Assembly (NCBI RefSeq): GCF_001476285.1
Contig: NZ_LDRU01000058.1
Location: 1-55,462, forward strand
Direction: 5' to 3'
From: Microbacterium testaceum
GTDB lineage: Bacteria > Actinomycetota > Actinomycetes > Actinomycetales > Microbacteriaceae
DNA length: 55,462 nt
A program made the position numbers and the translations under genes. Below, piece after piece: positions 1 to 8,193 of this stretch; position 1 is the stretch's first letter; every line of letters begins with the position of its first letter. The notes beneath the pieces are model-generated. The model searched no databases. It was not told the DNA's origin and saw only the letters and a list, made by a program, of their open reading frames with translations.

Positions 1-124
1 CGCTCGGTCCGAGGACGGCGACGAGCTCGCCGGGCTCGACCTCGAGGTCGAGCCCGGCCCACAGCTCACGGCCCCCTCGTTCGAGGGCGGCGCCGCGGAT
101 GCGCAGCGGTGCCGCTGCGCTCAC
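1..124 (-). CDS. Zinc/manganese ABC transporter ATP-binding protein, N-terminal fragment
   Basis: Only the first 41 codons lie in the window. The frame reads VSAAAPLRIRGAALERGGREL, continues through an acidic strand typical of ABC ATPases, and stops inside the start of the Walker A loop (VLGPS). The start is a GTG that overlaps the TGA of the upstream znuA-like gene (GTGA), so the two are translationally coupled. By position it is the ATPase partner (ZnuC type) of the zinc-binding lipoprotein at 121-1134, energising import at the inner face of the membrane. The permease should follow outside the window. Family assignment rests mostly on context because the signature motif and Walker B are not visible. 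Confidence 0.75.
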   Translation of the reverse strand, partial: MSAAAPLRIRGAALERGGRELWAGLDLEVEPGELVAVLGPS

Positions 125-1134
125 GCGGCGAGCGCGTCGCTCAGGGCCTTGATGTTGCTCTGCATCCACGAGATGTAAGTCTGACCCTCGGGGAGCGTTT
201 CCGTGAACTCGATCACGGGGATGTTCTTGGTCTTGGCTTCGTCCTGCACCTTCGTGACCTCGGCACCGCCGGTCTGCGGGTTCACGATCATGACCTTGAT
301 CTGACCCGAGTCGAGGAGCTGCAGCGACTCGAGCAGGGTCGCGGGCGGCACGTCCTGTCCCTCCTCGACCGACTCGCTGAACTCGTTCGGGGTGGCGTTG
401 TCGAGACCGGCCGCGGTGGTCAGGTACACGGGCACCGGCTCGGTCACGAAGATCTTCTGCCCGGCATCCTTCGCCTTGATCTGGTCGAGCGAGTCTTCGA
501 GACCGGCGATCTGCTGGGTGAACGCCTCGGCGTTGGCGTTGAAGTCGGCGACGTGGTCGGGCGCGAGCTCGCCGAGCTTCGACGCAATCGCCGCGGTGAG
601 GTCTTCGACCGTGTGCGGGTCGTACCAGACGTGCTCGTTGAAGCCCTCGATGTGGTCGTGGCCGTCGCCCTCGTCGTGCGCGTGGTCGTCAGCGCTCTCG
701 CTCGGGGCGGGGCTCGCGTCGCTGCCGTGGGCGTCGTCGTGCGACTCGGCACCCGGGTAGTCGTGGTTGTATTCGACGGCCGTGAGCACGGGCGCCGCAG
801 TGCCGCTCGCCTGGATGAGGCCCTCCATGAAGGAGTCGTAGCCCGCGCCGTTCTCGATCACGAGGCCGGCGTTCTTGAGCGTGAGCTGGTCTTGCGCGCT
901 CGCCTCGTACTCGTGCGGGTCCTGCGTCGGCGAGGTGATGATCGAGGTCACGTCGACGAAGTCGCCGCCGACCGCCTCGGCGATCGAGCCGTAGACGTCG
1001 GTGGATGCCACGACGGTCACCTTGCCGTCGGCGCTCGCGGCCGAACCGGCCGAGGGAGACGCGCCAGCGCAGCCGGCGAGGGCGAGCACGGAGGCCGCAC
1101 CGAGGGCGAGGGGGGCGAGGAGGCGTCGGGTCAT
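121..1134 (-). CDS. znuA: Zinc ABC transporter substrate-binding lipoprotein (ZnuA/TroA family)
   Basis: The product is a 337-residue lipoprotein that should capture zinc outside the membrane and hand it to an ABC permease. I start at the ATG giving MTRRLLAPLALG, which puts a lipobox LALAGC with Cys22 at the usual place; the longer open frame adds 18 unlikely residues. A DPHEYE motif, a long His/Asp-rich loop (several HDDAH, DDHAHD and GHDHIEG runs) and WYDPHTV are the metal-handling features of ZnuA-type cluster A-I binding proteins. A 15-bp Zur-like palindrome lies 20 bp upstream of the start, and a TACAGT -10-like box sits 7 nt before the ATG. It is coupled to the ATPase fragment downstream. 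Manganese is the main alternative substrate, but the His-rich loop and the operator favour zinc. Confidence 0.88.
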   Translation of the reverse strand: MTRRLLAPLALGAASVLALAGCAGASPSAGSAASADGKVTVVASTDVYGSIAEAVGGDFVDVTSIITSPTQDPHEYEASAQDQLTLKNAGLVIENGAGYDSFMEGLIQASGTAAPVLTAVEYNHDYPGAESHDDAHGSDASPAPSESADDHAHDEGDGHDHIEGFNEHVWYDPHTVEDLTAAIASKLGELAPDHVADFNANAEAFTQQIAGLEDSLDQIKAKDAGQKIFVTEPVPVYLTTAAGLDNATPNEFSESVEEGQDVPPATLLESLQLLDSGQIKVMIVNPQTGGAEVTKVQDEAKTKNIPVIEFTETLPEGQTYISWMQSNIKALSDALAA

Positions 1135-1154
1135 GCGAGCCACTGTAACGGTAG

Positions 1155-1169
1155 TGATAACCGTTCTCA
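1155..1169 (-). promoter_or_regulatory. Zur-type operator in front of znuA
   Basis: On the minus strand this reads TGAGAACGGTTATCA, a 15-bp near-perfect palindrome with one mismatched pair and the TGA...TCA ends of actinobacterial Zur boxes. It lies just upstream of a TACAGT -10-like element and the znuA start. The same sequence with a single base change occurs at 49152-49166. Confidence 0.7.
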
Positions 1170-1250
1170 AACTCACGGCGAGAGCCATAGCGCCTTCCCA
1201 GGATGCCTGTTGGCGCGGTCGCCGGGGCGGCCTGCGGCGGCTCGCGCACG

Positions 1251-1321
1251 CGGCATAAACGCGATCCGCTCACATAAACGCGATGTCCCCGCGTTTATGT
1301 GCGTGGATCGCGTTTATGCCG
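1251..1321. terminator. Two-step perfect hairpin downstream of the metI gene
   Basis: The outer arms CGGCATAAACGCGATCC and its exact reverse complement enclose inner arms CACATAAACGCG and CGCGTTTATGTG. The word CATAAACGCG therefore occurs twice on each side. It lies between the metI stop (1358) and the znuA promoter and can end metQNI transcription. There is no clear U-tract, so it may also be a palindromic repeat element. Confidence 0.55.
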
Positions 1322-1357
1322 GCGTCGGCCCCGGAACGACGATCTCGAGAGCGGGCC

Positions 1358-2017
1358 TCAGCGCCGCAGGATGCGGTGCGCGAGCGCGTTTCCCACGAGC
1401 TGACCGGCCTGCACGATCACCACGATGATCGCCACCGTGATCCACGTCGCCTGGGCGTTGAACTGCTGGTAGCCGTAGATGATCGCGAAGTTGCCGAGCC
1501 CGCCGCCGCCGATGTACCCCGCCATCGCCGACATGTCGACGACCGCGATGAACATGAACGTGTAGCCGAGGATGAGCGGCGCGAGCGCTTCGGGGATGAC
1601 CACCCCGAACAGCACGCCGATGCGCCGCGCGCCCACCGCGCGAGCCGCCTCGACGGTTCCCGGATCCACGGCGACGAGGTTTTGTTCGACCACGCGGGCG
1701 ATCACGACCGTGGCCATGATCGTGATGGGCACGATCGCGGCATCCGTCCCCAGCGTCGTCCCCGTCACCGCACGGGTGACCGGGGCCACCGCGGTGAGGA
1801 AGATGATGAACGGGATCGGGCGGATGAGGTTGATCACGAGGTTCGCGACGAAGAAGACGACGCGGTTCTCGAACAGATTGCCGGGGCGGGTGGCGTAGAG
1901 CAGGGCGCCGATGGCGAGTCCCGCGATGCCCGAGATGAGCAGCGACACCGCGACCATGTAGACGGTCTCGCCGATCGACTGCAGCAGCACCGGCGTCAGG
2001 GTGTGCCATTTGTTCAT
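1358..2017 (-). CDS. metI: Methionine ABC transporter permease MetI
   Basis: The 219-residue inner-membrane permease belongs to the MetI family and forms the channel for D/L-methionine uptake with MetN and MetQ. About five hydrophobic segments are visible. The EAA loop, where the ATPase docks, reads DPGTVEAARAVGARRIGVLF. The sequence NLIRPIPFIIFL and the C-terminal GGGGLGNFAIIYGYQQFN are typical of the family. Its ATG overlaps the metN stop by 4 bp, giving the order metQ-metN-metI. It ends shortly before the hairpin at 1251-1321. Confidence 0.93.
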   Translation of the reverse strand: MNKWHTLTPVLLQSIGETVYMVAVSLLISGIAGLAIGALLYATRPGNLFENRVVFFVANLVINLIRPIPFIIFLTAVAPVTRAVTGTTLGTDAAIVPITIMATVVIARVVEQNLVAVDPGTVEAARAVGARRIGVLFGVVIPEALAPLILGYTFMFIAVVDMSAMAGYIGGGGLGNFAIIYGYQQFNAQATWITVAIIVVIVQAGQLVGNALAHRILRR

Positions 2018-3042
2018 GCGCGGGCCTCCTCGACGTTCGGCACCACGACGTCGGTGTGGGAGCGGAGCTCGGCCACGACGGCATCCAGGTCGTCGGTGTG
2101 CACCCGATACGTGAGGGTGCCGAGCTGCTTGCCGAGCACGTCGGTCACTCCGCCGTAGACGACCGAGTGCCGTGCGCCGTGGCGGTGGAACACCTCGGAC
2201 ACGTCTTCGCTCGTGAACTCGTTGACCTCGACGCTCACCAGCGCGCCGCCGCCCGCGGCGAGCGCCGCCAGCGCCTCACCCGACGGCACGCCCTGCGTCA
2301 CCGCGGCGACGAACCGCTTGGTCAGCTCCGCCCGCGGGTGCGCGAACACGCGATATGTGTCGCCGCTGTCGACGACGCGTCCGCCGTCCATCACGATGAC
2401 CTGATCGCAGAGCTCGTGCACGATCGAGATCTGGTGCGTGATGACCACGATCGTGATGCCCAGGCGCCGATTGATCTCGCGGAGCAGGTCGAGAACCTCG
2501 GCGGTGGTCTGCGGGTCGAGGGCGCTCGTCGCCTCGTCGGCGAGGAGGATCCGCGGGTTCGTCGCGATCGCGCGCGCGATGCCGACGCGCTGCTTCTGTC
2601 CGCCCGACAGGCGCCGCGGGTACTGCTTCGCCTTGTCGCCGATGCCGACGAAATCGAGTAGCTCCGCCACCCGCTTGTCGCGATCGGACTTTTTCCACCC
2701 CGCGACCTTGAGCGGGTACGCGACGTTGGCCGCGACCGTGCGCGAGGAGAACAGGTTGAACTGCTGGAAGATCATGCCGACGCGGCGGCGCAGGTCGCGT
2801 AGCGTCGCCTCGCTGGCATCCCCCACGTCCACTCCCAGCACCTCGACGGTGCCCGAGGTGGGCTTCTCGAGGCCGTTCAGCAGCCGCACGAGCGTCGACT
2901 TGCCCGCGCCGGAGTACCCGATCACCCCGACGATCGACCCCTCCTCCACGCTCACCGTGACGTCGTCGACGGCCGTGGTGGTGGAACGGCGGTCGGTGCG
3001 GAAGCCCTTCGTGACGCCCCGCAGCTCGATGACCGCGGTCAT
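2014..3042 (-). CDS. metN: Methionine ABC transporter ATP-binding protein MetN
   Basis: This is a 342-residue ABC ATPase driving methionine uptake. Walker A is GYSGAGKST, the Q-loop lies in MIFQQFNLF, the signature is LSGGQKQRVGIARA and Walker B is RILLADEATSALD, followed by a switch histidine in VITHQ. The C-terminal hundred or so residues form the methionine-sensing NIL domain of this family, which gives transinhibition. I start at MTAVIELRG; the much longer open frame upstream is the shadow of metQ. The ATG overlaps the metQ stop, so the three genes are one operon. Confidence 0.95.
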   Translation of the reverse strand: MTAVIELRGVTKGFRTDRRSTTTAVDDVTVSVEEGSIVGVIGYSGAGKSTLVRLLNGLEKPTSGTVEVLGVDVGDASEATLRDLRRRVGMIFQQFNLFSSRTVAANVAYPLKVAGWKKSDRDKRVAELLDFVGIGDKAKQYPRRLSGGQKQRVGIARAIATNPRILLADEATSALDPQTTAEVLDLLREINRRLGITIVVITHQISIVHELCDQVIVMDGGRVVDSGDTYRVFAHPRAELTKRFVAAVTQGVPSGEALAALAAGGGALVSVEVNEFTSEDVSEVFHRHGARHSVVYGGVTDVLGKQLGTLTYRVHTDDLDAVVAELRSHTDVVVPNVEEARA

Positions 3043-3941
3043 CCCTTCTGGGCCTTGAGGGCGTCCTCGAGGCTGGTGAGCTCGTCCTGCAACTGCGCAC
3101 CGGTCCACTCGGTCTTGAACTGCAGGTTGCCCTGGTTGAGCTCGGTGACCGCGGCCTCCACCTCGGGCGAGTGGTACGCGGCGACGAGCTTCTCCCAGCG
3201 CGGGTCGTCCTTCTTGTCGTCGCGGACGACGAAGGCATTGATGTACGGCGCGAGCTGCGGGTTGTTCAGGTCTTCCTTGAAGATGATGAGCTCGTCGCCG
3301 AGCCCGCCCTTCTGCGCCTGCGTGTTGTTGACGATCGCGGCCTGGGCGCTGCCGTCCTTGAGCGCGGTGACCGTCTGGTTGGTGTCGACCGGCAGCAGCT
3401 CGACCTTGGAGGTCACGATGTCGGCGGGCGTCGAGAGGGCGGTGCCGCCGTCCTTGAGGGTGAGCAGGCCGGCGGTCTGCAGGTTGAGCAGGCCACGCGC
3501 GAGGTTGGTGGGGTTGTTGGGGATCGCGACCTTCGCGCCCTCGGGCAGGTCTTTCACGTCCTGGTACTCCTCGGAGTACAGCGCGAGCGGGTACACCGCG
3601 GTCGCACCGACCGGCACGAGCGAGCCGTTGTTCTCGACATTGAACTGCGACAGGTAGATGAGGTGCTGGAAGAGGTTCACGTCGAGCTCGCCGTCTTGCA
3701 CGCCCTGGTTGAGCTGCACGCCGTCGTTGATCGTGCGCACCTCGAGGTCGATGCCTTCGCCTGCGAGCTTCTGCTTCAGCACCGTCCAGTGCGCCTCGTT
3801 GCCGTCGTCGGCACCGAGGACGATGCGGGACGAGTCGTCTTCGGATGCCGCCCCTCCCGCGCACCCGGTGAGGGCGAGGAGGAGGGCTGCGGTGGAGGCG
3901 CCGAGGATCGTGGCCAGGCGTGCGGTGGTGCGTGAAGTCAT
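3039..3941 (-). CDS. metQ: Methionine-binding lipoprotein MetQ (NlpA family)
   Basis: The 300-residue substrate-binding lipoprotein binds methionine outside the membrane. From the chosen start MTSRTTARLATILG the signal sequence ends in a lipobox LALTGC with Cys27. NlpA-family features include the FQHLIYLSQFNVENNG segment, IPNNPTNLARGLLNLQTAGLL, and the repeated AYHSPEVEAAV/ELNQGNLQFK tail. It is first in the metQ-metN-metI operon and overlaps metN by 4 bp. I saw no S-box or other riboswitch in the 177 bp upstream. Confidence 0.93.
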   Translation of the reverse strand: MTSRTTARLATILGASTAALLLALTGCAGGAASEDDSSRIVLGADDGNEAHWTVLKQKLAGEGIDLEVRTINDGVQLNQGVQDGELDVNLFQHLIYLSQFNVENNGSLVPVGATAVYPLALYSEEYQDVKDLPEGAKVAIPNNPTNLARGLLNLQTAGLLTLKDGGTALSTPADIVTSKVELLPVDTNQTVTALKDGSAQAAIVNNTQAQKGGLGDELIIFKEDLNNPQLAPYINAFVVRDDKKDDPRWEKLVAAYHSPEVEAAVTELNQGNLQFKTEWTGAQLQDELTSLEDALKAQKG

Positions 3942-4069
3942 GACTCCACGTGAACATGCGCACCGCGCGAGGCTCAACCGGACCGTCACGCGCGGTAACC
4001 GGTCGTCGCGCGGCGTCATCGATTCGACGGACCGCGTGCTCGATGGCATCCGGAATCGACGTGGACGCT

Positions 4070-4111
4070 CGTCAGCCCCTCCCCCGAACGTCCGTGGCGG
4101 AGGGGCTGACG
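4070..4111 (-). terminator. Terminator hairpin after the GH39-like gene
   Basis: Perfect 13-bp arms CGTCAGCCCCTCC / GGAGGGGCTGACG enclose a 16-nt loop, starting 8 bp past the stop codon of the glycosidase. No long U-tract follows. Confidence 0.65.
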
Positions 4112-4118
4112 TCGTCGA

Positions 4119-6494
4119 TCACGGGGTCGTGAGGACCGCCCCGTCGACCCAGGCTTGGGCGGTGCCGCTGTTCTTGTAGAAGTACAGCAGCGCCGACGTC
4201 GCCGTGGATCCGGTGGTGAAGGTGACCGAGGCCTGCTTCCAGTGGCTGGCGGTCACCGGCGTCGAGACCTCGTAGCCTCCGAAGTTCTTGGCGCCGATGT
4301 ACACGGGCTCACCGGCCGCCGACTTGGCGAATCCGCTGAACGTGTACGTCGTGTTCGGGGTCAGCCCCGACACCACCTGGTACACGCCCTTGCCCGCGCC
4401 CGTGAAGGTCGCGGCGTTGCGTCCGTCGTAGACGTTCGTCGACACGACGGATGCCGCGCCCTCGACCGACCAGGAGCTCAGGTCACCGCTCTCGAACCCG
4501 GGGTTGAGAACACCGGCGTTGGTGAGCTCCAGCTCCGCGAGCTGCAGACGGTAGACCTGCGACGACCCCTCGGTGACCGGCTGACCCTGCTTCGTCGCCG
4601 TGAGGCGGACGTACCGGTACGACGCCTTCCCGGTCGAGAACACCTGCGGTCCCGCGACCTTCTGGCCCGCTTTGTACCCCGTCTTCGTGACGAGCGATGT
4701 CCAGGTCGAGCCGTCGTTCGAGCCCGCGAGCGTGAAGTCGACCGGGAAGCTCGAGCCGTCGGCATCCTGATCATCCCGCGGCCAGAGAGTCGCGGTGTCG
4801 AAGGACTTTGCGCTGCCGAGGTCGAGCTGCACCCACTGGGTGGCCTGGGCCGTCGACGTGGAATCCGAGGTGAACCCCTGCGAGATCCCGCCGGTGTCGG
4901 AGGCGTCGTAGGTGTGGCGACGACCGTCGACGAGCTTTGCTCCACCCCAGCCGCCGCCGGTGTAGCTGCTCGAGCTCGTCACGATGCTCGCCCGCGCCAC
5001 GTTCGTCGACGAGGTGGGCGTGCTCAGCGGAACGGCACCCGCGGCCTGCGTCGACGGGCTCAGCACGAACAGCGAGACCGATTTGGCGGGCATGGTCACC
5101 TGCGACGACCACGTGGATGCCGGCGCGGAGACGTTCACGCTGGACGGGCGCAGCAGTTCGTTGGGGCCCGTCGTGCGGTTGCGGGTTCCGGCGGACCAGT
5201 CGGCGTAATAGTTGCCCGACGTGGCGTTGACGTCGTACCGGGTGACCGAGAAGTTCGACGATGCGAACGGGAGCGCACTCGCCGACAGCGAGACGGTGGA
5301 GGCGTCGCTGCCGTCGTTCCAGGCGAGGAACGCGGTCGTCTTGCTGCCGGTGTCGCCGGTGGCGATGGCGCCGACCGACCGGTCGGTGGGCGCTCCGGAG
5401 GTGGTGGACGTCAGCACGGTGGACGGCATGAGGTCGACCATCTCGAACACGTTGCCGATGGCCTTGCGGTGTCCTTCCACGGTCAGCAGACCGAGGTCGG
5501 TGGAGAAGTCCGCGGTGGGGTTCCACCCCTCGACCGGGCTGAAGAAGAACACCCCGTTGAGGGTGGGCTGCAGCAACGCTGAGGTCAGGCGACGGGCCGT
5601 GTAGGAGGCGAGCACGTTCGTGTCCGCGTCCCCGCCGGGGGTGGAACCGAACGCCGCCGTGGTGTGCCACTCGGTGATGTACTGCTTCTTCGCCGGGATC
5701 TTGCGCGACGACAGCATCCCCGCCACGGTCGCCGACTCCGAGAAGTCGTTGCCGCCGTAGTCGTGCCAGCTGATGAAGTCGAACGGCACGCTCGGGTTGG
5801 CTGCGATGTAATCCAGGAACGACCCCATGATCGACGCGTTGATGTCGTAGACCGCGGGACCACCGATCTGCGCGGTGGAGTCGGTGTCCTTCACCGCCTT
5901 CGCCGAGGCCGCGTACAGATCGTTGAACGCGGATGCGCCCGACTTCCAGAACGAGAAGTCGGGCTCGTTCCAGACCTCCCAGTTGAGTCCGGTGTGCCCC
6001 AGATCGGAGTAGTGCTTCACGGTGGTCGAGACCACCGTCGACCAGTCCGCGTAACTGGAGGGGGCCGTGAACTTGTCCTTCGCCAGCGCCCCCGGCATGT
6101 AGCTGAGCGTGAACCACGGGACCATCCCCTGGTCGAACAGCGGCAGCACCACCGAGTCGAGCTTCGTGAAGTCGAACGTCAGTGCGCCGGCGGAGTTGCG
6201 GGCGACGAGCCCGTAGAAGTCGTCGTCGAAGATGTGGTCGATGCGCACGGAGCGCACGCCCGTGGAGTTGACCTGGCCGAGCGTCTCGGGCAGCAGGTGG
6301 AGGTTCTTGGTGACGGCGTAGCCGCCCTGTGAACCGTTGAGCAGTCGGGCGTCATCGAGTTGCTGGCCCGCATCGGTGCCGTACGTGGCGCTGAACGTGA
6401 CGGTGCTCGCCGCCACCGCGGGCGGCGCGGATGCACCCGCCAGCACGAGGGCCCCGATCACGACCCCCACGGTCGCATTCCTTCTGATGGACAC
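4119..6494 (-). CDS. Secreted GH39-like glycoside hydrolase with discoidin (F5/8C) and second carbohydrate-binding module
   Basis: The 791-residue secreted enzyme has a signal peptide ending around PPAVAA (residue 29). The catalytic part fits clan GH-A: NWEVWNEPD carries the probable acid/base Glu177, and QYITEWH carries the probable nucleophile Glu275. The arrangement resembles GH39 beta-xylosidases, though other GH-A families such as GH5-like arabinosidases cannot be excluded. A linker and a discoidin-type domain follow (about 500-660; VDGRRHTYDASD, QWVQLDLGSAKSFDTATLWPR), then a CBM_4_9-type jelly roll (LNPGFESGDLSSWSVEG, about 665-791). It lies next to GH43 and GH78 genes, so it probably trims side chains of the same plant polysaccharide. 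Two hairpins separate it from the GH43 gene. Confidence 0.78.
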   Translation of the reverse strand: MSIRRNATVGVVIGALVLAGASAPPAVAASTVTFSATYGTDAGQQLDDARLLNGSQGGYAVTKNLHLLPETLGQVNSTGVRSVRIDHIFDDDFYGLVARNSAGALTFDFTKLDSVVLPLFDQGMVPWFTLSYMPGALAKDKFTAPSSYADWSTVVSTTVKHYSDLGHTGLNWEVWNEPDFSFWKSGASAFNDLYAASAKAVKDTDSTAQIGGPAVYDINASIMGSFLDYIAANPSVPFDFISWHDYGGNDFSESATVAGMLSSRKIPAKKQYITEWHTTAAFGSTPGGDADTNVLASYTARRLTSALLQPTLNGVFFFSPVEGWNPTADFSTDLGLLTVEGHRKAIGNVFEMVDLMPSTVLTSTTSGAPTDRSVGAIATGDTGSKTTAFLAWNDGSDASTVSLSASALPFASSNFSVTRYDVNATSGNYYADWSAGTRNRTTGPNELLRPSSVNVSAPASTWSSQVTMPAKSVSLFVLSPSTQAAGAVPLSTPTSSTNVARASIVTSSSSYTGGGWGGAKLVDGRRHTYDASDTGGISQGFTSDSTSTAQATQWVQLDLGSAKSFDTATLWPRDDQDADGSSFPVDFTLAGSNDGSTWTSLVTKTGYKAGQKVAGPQVFSTGKASYRYVRLTATKQGQPVTEGSSQVYRLQLAELELTNAGVLNPGFESGDLSSWSVEGAASVVSTNVYDGRNAATFTGAGKGVYQVVSGLTPNTTYTFSGFAKSAAGEPVYIGAKNFGGYEVSTPVTASHWKQASVTFTTGSTATSALLYFYKNSGTAQAWVDGAVLTTP

Positions 6495-6545
6495 GTTCGT
6501 CCTCTCCTCTTCATCGAGAACCCGGCGGCGTCATCGCCGTCGGGG

Positions 6546-6581
6546 GTGGCAGGCCGGCCGCCGTCACGGTCGGCCTGCCAC
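6546..6581. terminator. Hairpin between GH43 and GH39-like genes
   Basis: The arms GTGGCAGGCCG and CGGCCTGCCAC are perfectly complementary around a 14-nt loop, in the intergenic gap upstream of the GH39-like gene. Confidence 0.4.
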
Positions 6582-6633
6582 GGCCTCCACGGCAGAGCAT
6601 CGCGCGGGCGCGGTCCTGCCGTCTCCGTGTGTG

Positions 6634-6664
6634 GGCGGCAGGGGCGGGATGCGCCCCTGCCGCC
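6634..6664 (-). terminator. Terminator hairpin after GH43 gene
   Basis: Perfect 13-bp stem GGCGGCAGGGGCG / CGCCCCTGCCGCC with a 5-nt loop, 6 bp past the GH43 stop. It is very stable and well placed to end or attenuate transcription of the GH43 gene. Confidence 0.65.
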
Positions 6665-6670
6665 GTCTGC

Positions 6671-8095
6671 TCAGCCCTCGAGCCAGCGCTGGTTGTCGCC
6701 GCCGTTGCACCACCACAGGTTCGCGGCCGTGCCATTGCCGGTGTTGTTGCCGTACACCTCGAGGCAGAGTCCGCTCGCCGCGTTGGAGATCGCGTTGTAT
6801 CCACCGGTGGCCGAGGCGATGTTCCACTTCTGCACGGCGACGTCGGCGCAGGTCACCTGCACCATGACCGCTCCCGCGGAGGTACTCGCATCCTTCGGAG
6901 CGAGGCATTTGCCGCTGTTGACGTTGATGATCTTGTACGACGAGCCCGTTGCCTGCAGCGTCCATCTCTGGTTCGCGCCCCCGTTGCACGAACCCTGGTT
7001 GACCGGCGCTGCCTCACTTGTGCTCAGACCCCATACGTCGAGGCACTGCGAGCTATGGGCGACCTGGAGCGCCAACTCGGTCTTTCCGAGAGGTGCGCCG
7101 AGGACGGGCCAGCCGTTGGCGTAGGAGAGGGGGCGGATGTCCAGGCTTTCTCGACCGTTGTTGGTGGCGGCGTAGTAGTGGTAGCCGAAGAAGGCTGACG
7201 AACCGTTGGTGAAGACGTCGCCGCCGCCCGCGGCGACACGCGGATAGGTGCCCTTCAGGACGACGGTGCCTCCGCCGTCGACCATGCTCTTCCCGCTCAT
7301 GTCCGTGTACGGGCCGGTCACCGAGGTCGATCGCGCCACCGTGGTGTAGTACGTGCTGCTCGTCCCTGAACAGCACAGCCCCTTGGATCCGTACAGGTAG
7401 AAGTAGTCGCCGTCGCGGTGGATGGATACGCCCTCGACGCCCGTCGCGATCTTCCAGAGGTTGTTGTCGCTCGTCGAGAGCTTGCCGGTGGTCTCGTCCA
7501 CGACGTGCATGTAGACGGCACCGCCGGTCCACGAGCCCCACGATACGTACAGACGGTTGTCACCGCCCCGGACGACATCGGGGTCGATCGGGTAGTTGAC
7601 GTCCGTCACGATGCCCTCATCGGTCCACGGCCCGGCCGGGTCGGTCGCGGTGAGCAGGCCCATCACGGCGGAGGAGGTGCCCCAGACGGAAGCCCCGTAA
7701 TAGAGGTAGTACTTCCCGTTGAAGAAGTTGATGTCGGGCGCCCAGATGTTCGGCGGGGTCTTGCCGAGCTTCTGGGTGATCCAGGCGGGCGTGCTCGCCC
7801 ACGTGTTGCCGACCTTGACCCAGTTCGTCGTCGCGGGCGTATCGCAGGTGCGATAGACCATGACCGCTCCGGCGGCATTGTTCGGGTCGTTCTCGAAGCC
7901 GGTCGAGAAGGCGTAGGTGCACGAGCCGACCGTGATCAAGGACGGGTCGTGCAACCGTGTCTCGCCGCTGAGGGCATTCGCGGGTGGTGCGGCGATGAGC
8001 CCCGCGAGCACGAGCGCGAACGCTCCGAGAGCGACGACCGTGCGCAAGAGACGCACCGCCTCCCGGCCTTTCGTGATGGACGACGACGATGTCAT
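6671..8095 (-). CDS. Secreted GH43 endo-arabinanase-like enzyme with ricin-B (CBM13) lectin domain
   Basis: The 474-residue secreted enzyme should hydrolyse arabinan or related furanoside polymers. I start at MTSSSS, preceded by AAGGAG six bases upstream; the longer frame is a shadow of the GH78 gene. The signal peptide ends near ANA-L (residue 41). GH43 five-blade features include RLHDPSLI with the probable base Asp50, APDINFFNGKYYLYY, YPIDPDVV, a GVEGVSIHRDG segment for the acid Glu, and YLYGSKGLCCSGTSSTYY, which is characteristic of arabinanases. A trimodular ricin-B lectin domain fills the C-terminus, with QRW/QKW motifs in NQRWTLQ, VQKWNIA and NQRWLEG. The neighbouring GH78 and GH39-like genes suggest pectin or arabinogalactan side chains as substrate. 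Confidence 0.87.
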   Translation of the reverse strand: MTSSSSITKGREAVRLLRTVVALGAFALVLAGLIAAPPANALSGETRLHDPSLITVGSCTYAFSTGFENDPNNAAGAVMVYRTCDTPATTNWVKVGNTWASTPAWITQKLGKTPPNIWAPDINFFNGKYYLYYGASVWGTSSAVMGLLTATDPAGPWTDEGIVTDVNYPIDPDVVRGGDNRLYVSWGSWTGGAVYMHVVDETTGKLSTSDNNLWKIATGVEGVSIHRDGDYFYLYGSKGLCCSGTSSTYYTTVARSTSVTGPYTDMSGKSMVDGGGTVVLKGTYPRVAAGGGDVFTNGSSAFFGYHYYAATNNGRESLDIRPLSYANGWPVLGAPLGKTELALQVAHSSQCLDVWGLSTSEAAPVNQGSCNGGANQRWTLQATGSSYKIINVNSGKCLAPKDASTSAGAVMVQVTCADVAVQKWNIASATGGYNAISNAASGLCLEVYGNNTGNGTAANLWWCNGGDNQRWLEG

Positions 8096-8136
8096 TTCGA
8101 CTCCTTTATCGATGTGCATGTTGTGTCTTGCGGGGC

Positions 8137-8164
8137 TCTCCGCCCGGCATCCACCGGACGGAGA
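8137..8164 (-). terminator. Hairpin between GH78 and GH43 genes
   Basis: An imperfect stem (TCTCCG-CCGG paired with CCGG-CGGAGA) lies 30 bp past the GH78 stop and upstream of the GH43 start. It is a possible weak terminator or processing site. Confidence 0.35.
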
Positions 8165-8193
8165 ACGCGCTGTCGTGTCTCCGGTTCGTCCGC

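Noticed and set aside
3942..4069. SAM riboswitch upstream of metQNI
   Set aside because: I could not find the conserved S-box helices or an expression platform in the leader.
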